From Zoroaster sp. YZ-2022 (lineage: Eukaryota > Echinodermata > Asteroidea > Forcipulatida > Zoroasteridae): a stretch of 64,000 nucleotides of DNA. The stretch spans positions 7,810,135 to 7,874,134 of the forward strand of contig CM055819.1 in the NCBI GenBank assembly GCA_029582265.1, in the 5' to 3' direction. Positions 1-10,245 of the stretch are shown in pieces; position 1 is the first letter of the stretch; every line of letters starts with the position of its first letter. A program made the translations under genes and the position numbers. The notes beneath the pieces are model-generated. The model was not told where the DNA came from. It did not search any database and worked only from the letters and a program-made list of their open reading frames with translations.

Positions 1-797
1 GGTTACTGCTTTTTGAGAAGGTTGGCAGCTTTCAAGATGTTGTCACTAGACTTGCTTCATCAAAAGTTGTACTAGGCCTACATATAGGTCTGTCTGGAGA
101 TGTTTTCTTCGGGCATACATGGGCAGATAGTTGATGCACTTTTCCAAGTGGAAGACACGATGCCCAGACAACCACCACATTTTTTAAGTTGAACATGCAG
201 TATTGTAGGACTTTTGGAGATTTTATTTTCAATTTCTTTGGTCGTCCTGGTTGTGCCTGTTTGTTGAACTGTTCACAAACTTGGTAGTTGTCTACCCTCT
301 CATGTTTATACCAGTTAGGCGTGACTGATTGTCAGTGCCTTAATTTCCTCGCGCAAGTATACATTTACCTATATTATATTTTGATTTATATGGATGTCAC
401 ATTGTTTTGATTTATGCAATATATACACAATTATTAATCATATTGCATATAAATTTATATTTATTACTTTTATAATCACTTCAAATGATTAACTTCGTCA
501 TCAGCTTTCATGTTCCATTTTAAGATTCAATTAATAAGTTTTCGAGTCTCAACATAATAAATTCACTTTTATCAATCTTGACCATCTTAGAATGGTTGTT
601 TTTTGTCTATATCCATCTGGTTGTTGTCTACATTGCCTTTATTTGTGACTGTTACTATTTATTATTCCTTGGTTATAACATTTTTTATTTTATGTTACAC
701 ACCCCCTTCTCTCCTGACCCAATCCCTTTGTTCAACTTGTATACCCTGTTATGTTTATATAACATTCATATAAAATTACAATGTTCATTTCTCTTGT
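1..797. other. Left flank, no gene recognised
   Basis: AT-rich DNA with only short open frames that lack recognisable domains or compositional support. It ends where the AGTAGTATG terminus of the Polinton-like element begins. It is probably host DNA or another decayed repeat; I see no further structure in it. Confidence 0.5.
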
Positions 798-1073
798 AGT
801 AGTATGTTAGATGCCGAAATTGGCGCATCTACCCTCCGTCAAGGGAGGGTACCAGTCGCCAGTGTCACAGTTGAAAGAATTTGTGACGTCATTTGCATGA
901 GTCTGGCGCATCTACATGAAAACGTGGCACCCCTCCACTTTTTAGTGACACTGACGCCCAATTATGCAAATGAGGTATGACGTCATAAAAGAATCTGTGA
1001 CGTGATAGAAAATAAAAAAGTGGACATATAAAACTGAAAAAACAAAATAAGATTATCTTGGAGTATAATAAAG
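798..1073 (+). promoter_or_regulatory. Left terminal region and promoter with inverted CRE/octamer pairs
   Basis: TGACGTCA (884-891) abuts ATTTGCAT (891-898). The inverse order, ATGCAAAT (964-971) then TGACGTCA (978-985), lies about 70 bp downstream. These match the consensus CREB/ATF and octamer (POU) sites of animals. The motif TGGCGCATCTAC occurs at about 820 and about 904. A TATA-like ATATAAAA lies near 1026-1033 and TATAATAA at 1064-1071, just before the clamp start codon. I infer a host-factor-responsive promoter at the viral terminus. Confidence 0.45.
1064..1071 (+). promoter_or_regulatory. TATAATAA start-proximal motif (clamp gene)
   Basis: TATAATAA lies 2 bp before the ATG. The same octamer precedes starts at 3268 (-), 4518 (+), 35550 (+) and 41588 (-), so it looks like a shared viral promoter element. 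An orphan copy lies at 2029-2036 downstream of the clamp gene. Confidence 0.45.
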
Positions 1074-1982
1074 ATGTCGACAAAATATGAAATACTAGCG
1101 CCATTGAACGAACCGGTATTATTTGATGAATCAAAATTTAAAAATTTTATAGGTAGCACACCTCTACCGGTGAAGAAAGATAATGAATATGATTTTTATA
1201 TGAAAATAAAAACGGGTTATACGTTTAAATGTTTAATAGACATTTTAGTGGGTATTCAGTCAAAGGTTACTTTTAAAGTAAATTCTAATGGTTTTTATTG
1301 TAGGGCTGTAGATAACTCAGAAAGAATACTCGTTGATATAGTATTAAATCGCGAAAATATTTTAGAATTTAAATGTGAAAATCCAATTGAATTTATGGTT
1401 AATTTAAACCATTTACAAAAAATGACTCGTACTATAAAACGGCAAGTCTTTTTAATAATTTACGTTAAAAACTCGCGAATTTATATTGAAACTTGCATCG
1501 TTAGATCATGTGATGAAAACAAACGAGAAATTAACAGCGTAATTATTAATACAGTGTTTAGTACAAAAACAATTAGTTTACCAGACGATGATGTTTATAA
1601 ACATCCTCGTGTTGTAGAAAGTAGCGATTTTTTAAAACTAAAAAAAATATTGCAGGTTAATAAAAAAATTAATATTGACATGTACGATTTAGATTGCATT
1701 AGTTTTTATAGCGAAAATGAAAGTCTTTTTAGCGTATTTTTACAATTGGGAGATTTTAATAAAAAACAACAACTACCAACTTATTCAGCTACTTTTGCTA
1801 CAGATTTATTTAGCATTTTATTAAAACTGCCAGTGTTAGACAAACAAATCCAATTTTACTCTCCTCACGGTGAAAATGGGATGTTGAAGATTGTTGTATC
1901 AGTACGTAATTTGGGTATGCTTTCTGCATACATTATAGACGAAAGCTTTTTAGAAAGTGATAAAGAAAAATATGGTTTTTAA
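1074..1982 (+). CDS. PCNA-like DNA sliding clamp
   Basis: This is a 302-residue protein with the two-domain layout of PCNA (usual length about 260). Residues 41-140 follow the N-terminal clamp domain: a Phe-Lys-x-x-Leu-Ile-Asp helix near 51, a VNSNG turn near 69, the conserved region around Asp80, and a VNLNHLQKM segment (109-117) that matches the PCNA centre-loop helix. Residues about 170-295 give a second similar domain ending in GMLSAYI, like the C-terminal Gly-x-Leu-x-x-Tyr of PCNA. Clamps ring DNA and tether polymerases. The gene is intact, is first at the left end, and has TATAATAA 2 bp before ATG. The N-terminal 40 residues are an extension. A clamp is unexpected beside a protein-primed polymerase, so the call needs a profile or structure search. 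Confidence 0.65.
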   Translation: MSTKYEILAPLNEPVLFDESKFKNFIGSTPLPVKKDNEYDFYMKIKTGYTFKCLIDILVGIQSKVTFKVNSNGFYCRAVDNSERILVDIVLNRENILEFKCENPIEFMVNLNHLQKMTRTIKRQVFLIIYVKNSRIYIETCIVRSCDENKREINSVIINTVFSTKTISLPDDDVYKHPRVVESSDFLKLKKILQVNKKINIDMYDLDCISFYSENESLFSVFLQLGDFNKKQQLPTYSATFATDLFSILLKLPVLDKQIQFYSPHGENGMLKIVVSVRNLGMLSAYIIDESFLESDKEKYGF

Positions 1983-2061
1983 TAATTAAAATTATACGGT
2001 GGGGGCCTATCTTTTAATTGTGAAGGAGTATAATAAGATTTATTTACAGCAAAGTTTATTT

Positions 2062-2697
2062 TTAATTTATATATTTTTCTATAAGAATTTTTAATTTTTT
2101 TAAATCTTCATTTACATCACCACTATCTGGTGGAGTGAGTTTTGTTTTATTTAGCTCAGGCTGTGATGTATCTTTATTAGAGTTATTACGGATTTTTTCT
2201 TTCATTTTAGAAAATTTATCTTGTTCTTCGCATACGAGTACAAATTCATTATGAGTAACGACGCCATCTTCGATGGCTTTTGAAACGTGGTTTTCAATCG
2301 TATTTAGTTTAGACGATGCTAAATTTTTTATTTCATCATGTTTTTTAGCTTTTTCAGATAATTTATATTTCGCGTATCTGATAGCAAACGCTGCACCACC
2401 CAATCCTAAAGCTAAACCTTCTAAAACAAATCCTACGGGCGATGATACAACGGTGGCGATACTAGCTATTCCAATGGCTCCTGCTCCCATACAACCTATT
2501 TCAGCAAGAGTTTGTACGATACTACAAGCGGTAATAATTTTATTATATTTTTTATATACAGTTTCACGATGATATATTTCATTTCGTAATTCTTTTTGAA
2601 TACTATCGATTTTTTGCAATCGAAATGTTTTAGCATCATCATTAATTGCCGGTAAATTTGGATAAAGTACATTTGTTGATTCTATAGGTGCGCTCAT
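2062..2697 (-). CDS. Polinton-type membrane protein, unknown role
   Basis: A 211-residue protein, intact. Residues about 1-50 are polar and helical. Residues about 58-108 form one or two hydrophobic, Gly/Ala-rich membrane segments (GCMGAGAIGIAS, then a VGFVLEGLALGLGG stretch). A charged helical region follows (KHDEIKNLASSKLNTIENH). The tail contains TPPDSGD, a string also found before the C-terminal membrane segments of gene A (24180-26078) and in degenerate form in gene B. From memory, proteins with this hydrophobic core and KH-x-E helix recur in invertebrate Polinton-like elements. I infer a virion or host-membrane-active protein. It lies tail-to-tail with the clamp gene and is followed on the same strand by the paralogue pair. 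Confidence 0.6.
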   Translation of the reverse strand: MSAPIESTNVLYPNLPAINDDAKTFRLQKIDSIQKELRNEIYHRETVYKKYNKIITACSIVQTLAEIGCMGAGAIGIASIATVVSSPVGFVLEGLALGLGGAAFAIRYAKYKLSEKAKKHDEIKNLASSKLNTIENHVSKAIEDGVVTHNEFVLVCEEQDKFSKMKEKIRNNSNKDTSQPELNKTKLTPPDSGDVNEDLKKLKILIEKYIN

Positions 2698-2740
2698 TGT
2701 TGTTTACTATTAATAGAAACAGATTATTTATTTTTACTTT

Positions 2741-3268
2741 TTAATTTACCGGTAAAATTTTAATTTTTATATCGTAACAGATTCCTATATCTATGGAGCC
2801 GAAAAAAACAAATTGAGCAAAAACCTTTTTGTTAAAGTTAGTTCTTTTTATTTTAAAGTAAATACCACATTCTAAAAGCTGTGGTTCATGATTAAAATCA
2901 TGATTTTCTCTCCCCCAAAATAAAAAAGAATCTCCGTAATTTAATTCAAATTTTGAAATGTATGTTTGAAAATTATTATTATGATCAGTTTTTTTAACAT
3001 AAGTTGCACCGTTTATTACCGGTATTGTAACAACCAAAATTGGTCCTCTTTGACCATTCCACAAAAAGGCAACATTACGTTCATATATATATGATAAACT
3101 AAAAGGTACTGAAGGATTTTCGATATGCCCACTTTTTTCAATTATAATGTTTGGATCGTTATAATTGGTTGGCACGACGGATGGAATTTCACTGTCTCGT
3201 AAATTTATCAAGGCTACACCACTATCTGCAGTTGGAGTTGTACGTTTAGGCCCGTAAATACTTGCCAT
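2741..3268 (-). CDS. Unknown viral protein, paralogue 1 of a tandem pair
   Basis: A 175-residue protein. It shares the start MASIYGP with its neighbour at 3299-3802, and a C-terminal pattern of KVFA, two aromatic residues and Gly, then ICYDIKI. The body between is alternating hydrophobic/polar, as in beta-rich proteins. There is no signal peptide, membrane segment or catalytic motif. The ATG at 3268-3266 has TATAATAA 2 bp upstream (3271-3278). It sits beside virion-type genes, so a capsid decoration or fibre-like role is possible, but this is inference and I do not recognise the family. Confidence 0.6.
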   Translation of the reverse strand: MASIYGPKRTTPTADSGVALINLRDSEIPSVVPTNYNDPNIIIEKSGHIENPSVPFSLSYIYERNVAFLWNGQRGPILVVTIPVINGATYVKKTDHNNNFQTYISKFELNYGDSFLFWGRENHDFNHEPQLLECGIYFKIKRTNFNKKVFAQFVFFGSIDIGICYDIKIKILPVN

Positions 3269-3270
3269 AT

Positions 3271-3278
3271 TTATTATA
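3271..3278 (-). promoter_or_regulatory. TATAATAA start-proximal motif (3268 gene)
   Basis: Minus-strand TATAATAA 2 bp upstream of the ATG at 3268. It is one of five exact copies placed at viral start codons on both strands. Confidence 0.4.
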
Positions 3279-3298
3279 GTATAAAATTAAAATTTAAT

Positions 3299-3802
3299 TT
3301 AACGGTTAATTTTTATATTAAAACAGATTTTAGAATTTAACGCGCCAAAAAAACTTGCCTCTGCAAAAACTTTTTGGACACTTCGTATTTTAAAACACAT
3401 TTCATACTTTAGATGTTGCGTTTCATTATCAATAAAATGAAATTTCTCATTTCGTTCAGGAGAAGGAATATGATGTACCGGTACGTTAGCTGAATAATCC
3501 CGCGTTGCTGAATGCGTAACAAAACTATCAGTTTTTATAAATTGCGTAAAAATACTACAGTACGTGGGTGAAATGTTAAACATAAAAAAGGGTTGTTTAA
3601 AATGAGCGTGCCATCCGAGTATAACATTAAATTTTTCAATTAAAACTATATTTTGTAAAATTTCATCTCTATTTAAATATCTGTGATGTTCGTAAATTTC
3701 GCTAGGAAAAGTAGTTACACTATCTCTTTCTTCACTAGCTACACCGCTACTAAATAAAACTCGCTCACTCGTTATACGACCAGGTCCGTAAATACTTGCC
3801 AT
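3299..3802 (-). CDS. Unknown viral protein, paralogue 2 of a tandem pair
   Basis: A 167-residue protein starting MASIYGPGR. It is related to the 2741-3268 product at both termini (MASIYGP start; KVFAEASFFG and ICFNIKI near the end) but strongly diverged between. It is intact, with start codon in a TATAAATATG context. It lies 2 bp from the stop of the minor-capsid-type gene at 3805, so the three minus-strand genes look like one transcription block. Tandem duplication with divergence of the middle could reflect a surface-exposed region; function is unknown. Confidence 0.6.
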   Translation of the reverse strand: MASIYGPGRITSERVLFSSGVASEERDSVTTFPSEIYEHHRYLNRDEILQNIVLIEKFNVILGWHAHFKQPFFMFNISPTYCSIFTQFIKTDSFVTHSATRDYSANVPVHHIPSPERNEKFHFIDNETQHLKYEMCFKIRSVQKVFAEASFFGALNSKICFNIKINR

Positions 3803-3804
3803 AT

Positions 3805-4484
3805 TTATACAATCTCTAGATTTAAAATCACGGGGAAACCGTGATTATGTATATCTCTAGCTTTTGAATCTTTAATTTTAAAACTCAACGCGTTAAAAGT
3901 ATCGACTTTTAATTTTTTAAACAATGGACTATTATATTCCATAAACATACTATCTCCAAACGATTTACCTTGCAAGGGAAAAACGTTTAAGACGGTGCTA
4001 GGCTGCCCATTAAAATAATTATCGGTCGTAGAAATTTGATCACAATGAATGTATAAAATTTTAAAAGGTAGTACATCAATTTTTTTAGTATATTCTCCTA
4101 CGGTTAAAAATTCATTGTGTAGTCCGAGTAAATTAGATAATCCGCTACTAAATTTAATTGATTTATCGCTATCGTCTATTTTTAACGTGTACACACCCGT
4201 TGATTTATCGACCGTAAACGTTATCCAAGACTCGTTTTTTGAAATTATAGATATAATTTCATAAATGTTGTAAAGCCCCGGCTCGATAAATTTTGTAAAA
4301 TTATCTAATCCCGCTGTACGATAGGTTATTCGTTCTTTTTTACGTACGTTATAATATCCTACCCAAATGTTTGCGCTAAGTAATGATATCGAGAGAGTAC
4401 CGTACCACTACGATTATCGATAACGTTACCTAATTTAATTTCTCCACCATTTCTTTCAATTTCTAATTCAACGGTATGAAACAT
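3805..4484 (-). pseudogene. Polinton minor-virion-type protein, frameshifted
   Basis: The open part (3805-4194, 129 codons) is only the C-terminal half. Reading upstream on the same strand, similar coding sequence continues to an ATG at 4484-4482, with a stop and frame change near 4360-4400. The full product would be about 225 residues. Visible patterns include GLYNIYEI, then KFSSGLSNLLGL, then FKILYIHCD, and a C-terminal NALSFKIKD segment, which from memory resembles a protein common in invertebrate Polinton-like elements (possibly penton or fibre-like). It is divergent from the next gene, with only 33 bp between starts. Confidence 0.6.
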
Positions 4485-4517
4485 TTTAATATTAAAATTT
4501 ATAAAAAGTTATAATAA
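4485..4517. promoter_or_regulatory. Divergent AT-rich promoter with TATAATAA
   Basis: Only 33 bp, almost pure A/T, separate the divergent starts at 4484 (-) and 4518 (+). TATAATAA occupies 4510-4517, directly abutting the plus-strand ATG. Confidence 0.4.
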
Positions 4518-5975
4518 ATGACGTTTCCATTAGCATTTAAAAGCAATTTTTCGTACTCTTAATCCAACATCTGGAAATTTTACTGCACCTTTTTATTTTA
4601 ACGCTAGCGATCTAACGAGTATAAATATTTACATTAGCGAGAACGATTTTTTTAACGTAGAATTCGATAATGTTTTTAGCAACTACAAGTTGCCAGCAGT
4701 TCGTAGTCAAAAAGTACGGTAGTTAATGATTGGCATCATAATCCATTAATTTTTTATCAAAACCAAATAAATTTTACAACGTATTGTATTTCAACGGGTT
4801 GTGGTGTAGGTTATCAACATTTAAATCATTCAAATATGATGATTCGTAGTTTTTTAGATTTCACGTCTATTTTCAAATTAGACGATTGCTAAAAGAAATG
4901 AGCTGTCCTACATCTTTTCAAAATTATTTTAGCGCGTTTGATAATAATATAGACGTAAGCGCGTATAAAAAACTAATTAAAGACTTTCATTTATCAACAT
5001 CGAGTAATTGGAAACAACACGTTGATGCATACAGCGATGGATTAGGTACCGCTTATTTTTGGCGGAATGTAGGTAAAAGATTCGATCCAGTACCAGGACA
5101 CAATTACGACAATTCTATTTTAAATCCCAACACTAGCCCTATTCCTCTCAACAATCTTAGCTCAGACTATGAAGCGAGTGAAAAAAGAATGGCTTTTGAT
5201 GACGGCGTACATAATCGTAAAGAACACACTATTAGAGTAGGTTTCATTTTACAATCTGATAGCGTTAAAACAGCGTGGAAAAAATTTATATTATCTTTAA
5301 AATTAGCTCGAGGTTTTACAAGTGTTGGAACGGAACGAATTAACGATTCTATAAGAATGTACGTTTACGCGATTTTAGGAGCTCAAGTGCAAGCAAAAAG
5401 CGGATTTTTAGCTGGTGGTGTTGGTTTAGACGCGCAACGTGAATTTATAAATAATTATAGTAGATGCTGAGATTGATTCACCAGTTGATTTACAATCATC
5501 TATTCAACGCTATCAAGATGTTTTACAAAACGCTCGTTCTCAATTAAATTTTGCAATAGGAGAAAATTTATACATGATGCCAAGCGATATGAATTTACAA
5601 ATAGGTACGTACGCAGGATACAACAATAATTTATTAATTGCGACGAGTGATTTATCTTTAGGTTCAAATTTAAATACAAATTCGCAACCTGTTGTTCCTC
5701 CTATTTCACCACCTACACCAACACCAACACCACCACTCAGCGACGCAGTCTTTGCAAAGCACGTACAAGAATCTAACGATACAACAACTCCCTCTACGAT
5801 AGCACACCCACTCGACTCACCACCAACTGATCAGGAACCAGACAGAAATACCCAAATAAAAGAAGACTCGCCACTTGGCGATAACAGCAATCACTTAGAA
5901 GAAAAAAATTCTTTAATACTTGGTTTTGCGATTTTAGCCGGTGTAGGTATCATGATTTATGAATTGTTATTTTAG
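4518..5975 (+). pseudogene. Polinton virion-type protein with C-terminal membrane anchor, multiply frameshifted
   Basis: Coding similarity to one protein of about 480 residues is spread over three frames. The first frame stops near 4545 and again near 4718. A middle block is open at 4886-5470 and a last block at 5574-5975; coding sequence in the last frame reaches back to about 5464. Landmarks are GLGTAYFW, an RINDSIRMYVYAILGAQVQ block, and MMPSDMNLQIG before GYNNNLLIATSDL. After a Pro/Thr-rich linker the protein ends in a hydrophobic segment (LILGFAILAGVGIMIYELLF). From memory this is a conserved Polinton/adintovirus virion-type protein; its exact role is uncertain. The 3' end overlaps the convergent gene B stop by 2 bp. 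Confidence 0.6.
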
Positions 5976-7377
5976 AAAAGCTGCTGCTTGCGCATATAGG
6001 TTAAAACTAGTACTCCAACCGCGGTCAAGGTTAACCATAAATGTTGCGATGCGTACGCGACTACGCCGCTAACCGTTTTAAATAACCAACTTATAATCGA
6101 TCCGATAATAGCGGGTAAAGCGGCTAAAGCTTTCGCTCCCAGTTTAGCTAATACGTTTGCAAAGTTTTTTAATGTTTTTTGTATCCGTTCTTTTACACCA
6201 CTACCACCACTATCTGGTGGCGCGGGTTCATAGGTGGAATTGGAGTTGGTGGTGTAGGTGGTGGTGTTGGTGTTGGTGGTGGTGTAGGTGTTGGTGTTGT
6301 TGGTGTTGGTGGTGGTGTAGGTGTTGGTGTTGGCGGTGGTGGTGGTGATGGTTTTGGCTTTGGTAAAACTGAACTCGCGGTATTAACGATCGTATCGACG
6401 ATAGCGAAAATAACCATACCAATCGCCGCAAGTATACTAACGATCGTGAAGCCTTCTTTTTTAAATAAGCTTTTAATTTTTTCACCCAATGTGCGTTTTC
6501 TTCCATTTATAGCGACTAACGCTTCTTCAGTTTTATCAAAAAGTTTAGAAACTTCACTACTTAAATTACTCATAGCCTCTCTCAACGTCGCGAGTTCATC
6601 TTTTATTTGCGACCTTTCTACATAAAGTTGTTTTATCGCATCTTCGTCTCTTGTCTCATTCTCATTTAAACTTTTGTTAATTTTGTCAATTTTTTTTTTA
6701 CCCTCTACATATCTTGCTCGTAATTTTAATATCTCACCTCGTCTCTTTATCATAAGTTCATTGAGACTCACTAGTGTTCCCATATCGTAACTATCATTTG
6801 GATACGTGTTTTTTGAAAGAACTTTAATTGTTTTTTCGTTATCTTCTATCATTTTGTCTAAAACCGTTGCTCGTGAAAACGGATGAGTCGTTTTATCGTT
6901 TATAATGATTGATTCTAACGTTACAGGTTGTCTTCGCTCTTTTTCCACCGTATCAAAAAACTCATCTATTGCTTTTTGTTTTTCTAGCGATTTATTTGGT
7001 TTTGGTAGATCATAAAGTTCATAAAAAAGATCTTTACCATGTTTTTTTAAAGTAGATTCTGCTAAAAATTTTCCTACTTCCTTTTGGTTACTTAACCGTA
7101 TTTCTTCACCATCTTCTTTAATAAACCAAAGTACTGAGTCTCTATATTTAAATCTACCATAGTTTATTTTAACGTTTGGTTTATTCCATTGTTTGTAAAA
7201 TGCATCAACAGCATCTTCTTTATTTATATAATGACCCGTGCTATCAACGCGACTACGCTGATCAAAAGACGTATCAACTTGCTCTCCTTCATCATCTTCA
7301 TCATCGGTAATCATATCATTTATTTCATCATCGTTAAGATCTTCCATCGGTATATCTTCGCGACCTCCTTTCGCCAT
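5972..7377 (-). pseudogene. Gene B: coiled-coil/membrane virion-type protein, frameshifted
   Basis: The N-terminal part is open from 7377 to 6193 and starts MAKGGREDIPMEDLN, nearly the same as gene A (24180-26078). It has an acidic N-terminus, a long charged coiled-coil-like region (about residues 170-300), a membrane segment (TIVSILAAIGMVIFAI), then a Pro/Thr repeat tract. Near 6225-6232 it has two extra bases relative to gene A, so the frame runs out after a Val run. The C-terminal membrane part continues in the correct frame to a stop at 5974-5972. Over that last stretch the DNA is almost identical to gene A although the bodies differ. Before the Helitron insertion, genes A and B were adjacent with about 20 bp between them. 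It belongs to a conserved Polinton family, virion role inferred. Confidence 0.7.
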
Positions 7378-7386
7378 TTTATAATT

Positions 7387-7517
7387 AGGTGTTTGGGTTG
7401 GTGCCCAAACACCTCTTGATATTGTTCGGGTTTTTTAGGTGTTCGAGCTACGGCGTGAACACCTATTGATATTGTTCGGGTTTTTTTTTAGGTGTTTGGG
7501 TTGGTACCCAAACACCT
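7387..7517. repeat. Three tandem hairpin units (AGGTGTTTGGG palindromes)
   Basis: Hairpins at 7387-7414, 7437-7464 and 7490-7517 each start AGGTGTT and end AACACCT, with 8-12-bp arms around a 4-6-base centre. They are separated by an AT-rich spacer ending TTGTTCGGGTTTTTT. The period is about 51-53 bp. They lie between viral sequence (ends about 7386) and Helitron unit 1. The same palindrome recurs alone at 61168-61194, and half-sites occur near the Helitron 3' ends and at 58901. Confidence 0.7.
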
Positions 7518-9094
7518 ATTGTTATTGTTCGGGTTTTTTTTTTTCTTCTTCTTTTTCTTCTTCCGAATAAGAATTATCCACACACAAAAACATAGTTGCA
7601 GAGTTCACAGAACCTTAAAACTTCACACATACTTAGACCTTAACATGTAGTTGTGCCTAAACCTTAACATGTAGTTGTACACTAAGTTGTGATGTCATAG
7701 TGAGGTCATCAGATATCGAATTACACTAAATCAAAGGTTAATATTTTCAAAAAATCATATCTCATGAACCACAAACGATATTTTCACAGTCTTTGCACCA
7801 TGATATAGATCTTTAATTATGTGATTTTCGTACACAAACGTGACCCCAATTCGACCTCTCCTTCCGGTCGAAACCGGAAGTTGAAAATTTCAAAAACAAA
7901 TCAAAAAAATTCAAATAATCATATCTCATGAACCACAGAAAATATTTTCACAATCTTTGCATCATCTTAAAGACCTTGAACTATGTCACATTTCTTACAC
8001 AGATATGACCCCAATTTGTACCTCTCCTTCAGGTCGAAAACAGACGTTTAAATGAACAACTATTCAGAAGGACAGCCACGTGAATGGCCTTGACGTTCTC
8101 TTACACACAGACATATCGGCCTATAGTGTGTGTATATGCATTATCTAATTAGAATAGAATAGTTCGAGTTTACGAAGACCGCGCAGGTCATGACCTGCCA
8201 TGCATGCACGCGCACAGTATAGTACCATGCAGCAGCAAAAACAATGGCTTCCCTGAGTGTCGGGCCCGTCTGCAGAAAATGCGTCGCAGAAAATGTACTA
8301 ATTTAGCATGGAATCCAAATTGTTATCATTTTTGGAGATGAGTTGGACAAAGATTCTTTCATGTGCAAGTGGATGGAAGAAATAGACGGTATGGTTGAGT
8401 GTGATATTGCCAATGTCTAAGCGTTAGGCCTAGGGCTGTTGGAGCTAACGTACATAACAATACGTCGCAGCTAACGTTACAGGTAATGTAGGAATTAATT
8501 TTAAAAGAATTTGAAAAATATCTGGACCTAATCAGACTACATATATTTTGTAAAATAGTTGGACTTAGGCCTATATGAAAAATATCCTTGACAATTTAAC
8601 TTATGTCTTCAGACTTTTAATATCTCTATTGTGATCTGTCCCTCACTGGCCTCAGTATCGTGTAGTGACAATTTTAAAAATAAGATCATTCCTGGTGATT
8701 ATTTTCAATAGTTACCATGTTAATACCTTGACCAACAAAATAAACTATAACCCTAACCACCCCAAATCCATCAAAATCCTGAAAGGGTCACTTTTTTGGG
8801 AAAAAATCAGCACTGTTGAAAAATGGGATCTTTATAATGGGGTTTTTATCAGATACTTAAAAGTAATACTACATGTATTGTAGTTGCACAAACATAACTT
8901 TGTACATGAGCCAAGAATATTCAACCTTTGGCGGTGTAAATAAGCATGGAAATGAACTTCAAGCTGAACTAAAGTTTTGGGTTATTTTTTCATAGTGTAT
9001 ACAATGAAGATGGATGCTGACCCAATTATTTATTATTTTACATGTATGGATGAATAGCCGACATTCCTAAAATTAATTACCATTCGATTTACAG

Positions 9095-9189
9095 ATTTAT
9101 GGGTACCACTCTGAGTGGTACAAATGCTTCCATGCCATTTGCAGGGCTGAGAGGAAGAAATAAGATTAAGAAGAAACAGAAACATCAAG
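9095..9189 (+). pseudogene. Captured exon A fragment in unit 1
   Basis: The block is bounded by an acceptor (TTTACAG at 9088-9094) and a donor (GTAGGC from 9190). The plus-strand reading contains GYHSEWYKCFHAIC, a pattern resembling a Cys/His-rich module found in uncharacterised metazoan and transposon proteins. An in-frame stop follows, so it is decayed. Copies are at 14050-14144 and 20103-20188. Confidence 0.4.
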
Positions 9190-9215
9190 GTAGGCAAATA
9201 TTGAAAAATACGGGT

Positions 9216-9637
9216 AGAATGTCGCATCCGACCGCCACTTTTTCTCATTCAGTATAACCATTAAAGTAATCTTACCTACCTCGTAAGGTGGAGAACATAT
9301 GGATGATGATGATGGACATATACTTCACATTATTCCAGGATATTTATTTCATGAAAAATCAGCCATTTTGCTATACGATGAATTCCTCAGTCATGTCAGT
9401 CTGATGTCGTAAACTCCACAATTAGTGACCAACACAGTCATTTGTACATGCGCAGTGGCAACTATAATAGGATCCTTCTATTTTCTGAAGGAGGATTTTT
9501 AGAAGGAAATAAAGTGGATTTTAAAGATAGTTTTCGCTTTCTGTACCACCAAAAATCGATAGAATAATTTTAACTGGTTAGTGGTTGCAAAAATTCAAAA
9601 ACCCCTTTTAAAAAGTGGTGGTCGGATACGACATTCT
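9216..9637. mobile_element. Palindromic MITE nested in unit 1
   Basis: The ends are inverted copies: AGAATGTCGCATCCGACCGC at the left and the complement of AGAATGTCGTATCCGACCAC at the right. It is about 420 bp with no coding capacity. Copies at the same relative place are 14171-14595 and 20215-20662, so the insertion predates the Helitron amplification. Confidence 0.6.
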
Positions 9638-9669
9638 TTCAAAAATTCAATCAAGTTTCAAGTATGCAG

Positions 9670-10071
9670 TAAGCTTGGGCGATAACGATTTTTTATCCAC
9701 GATATGTTGGCAAACATATATTGCAATTTTCAATAATATCGCAATTCTTTTTTTGCATTCATGCATGATTGCTTTAGAGCCAATAACCACAGGTATGTAC
9801 CCCTCTACAAGTGTCACAATAAATTGCAAATTTATTTGCAGAGCGTGTATGTACTTCTGAAGTAGTTTGCTTTTGTTTCTCATTTCTAAAAGCTCAAAAG
9901 ACTAATGATTTTATTTCCATGGAATATCTGACTTGACTCACAATGTCGATTTATATTTTATCATGATATATTTGTATTCGTAATTCGCCAATATGCCGAT
10001 AACTTAAATAGGTTCTCAATATTGTAATCGAATAAATCAATATTCGATATCGTGTTTATCGCCCAAGCTTA
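9670..10071. mobile_element. hAT-like MITE nested in unit 1
   Basis: The inverted ends read TAAGCTTGGGCGATAA, flanked by an 8-bp near-duplication (GTATGCAG left, GTCTGCAG right). The TGGGCGATA subterminal motif and 8-bp target duplication fit hAT-type MITEs. Copies in the other units are at 14629-15039 and 20696-21114. Confidence 0.65.
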
Positions 10072-10245
10072 GTCTGCAGTAAAATTGTTTCTAGTTATAT
10101 GTTGCTTTTTCGTTTCTGTTTACCTTGTCTTGTGTGTTTACTTTTGTAAATTTTCACTCTCTTTGTCTACAATGCCCATTCACATTACTCACTTATTCCT
10201 CTATTTCTATTAAATATTTATCATTCTTTCTTCATACATATTCAG

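Noticed and set aside
6157..6625. Trp/Cys-rich and Gly/Val-rich open frames on the plus strand
   Set aside because: They are antisense readings of the Pro/Thr repeat tract in gene B.
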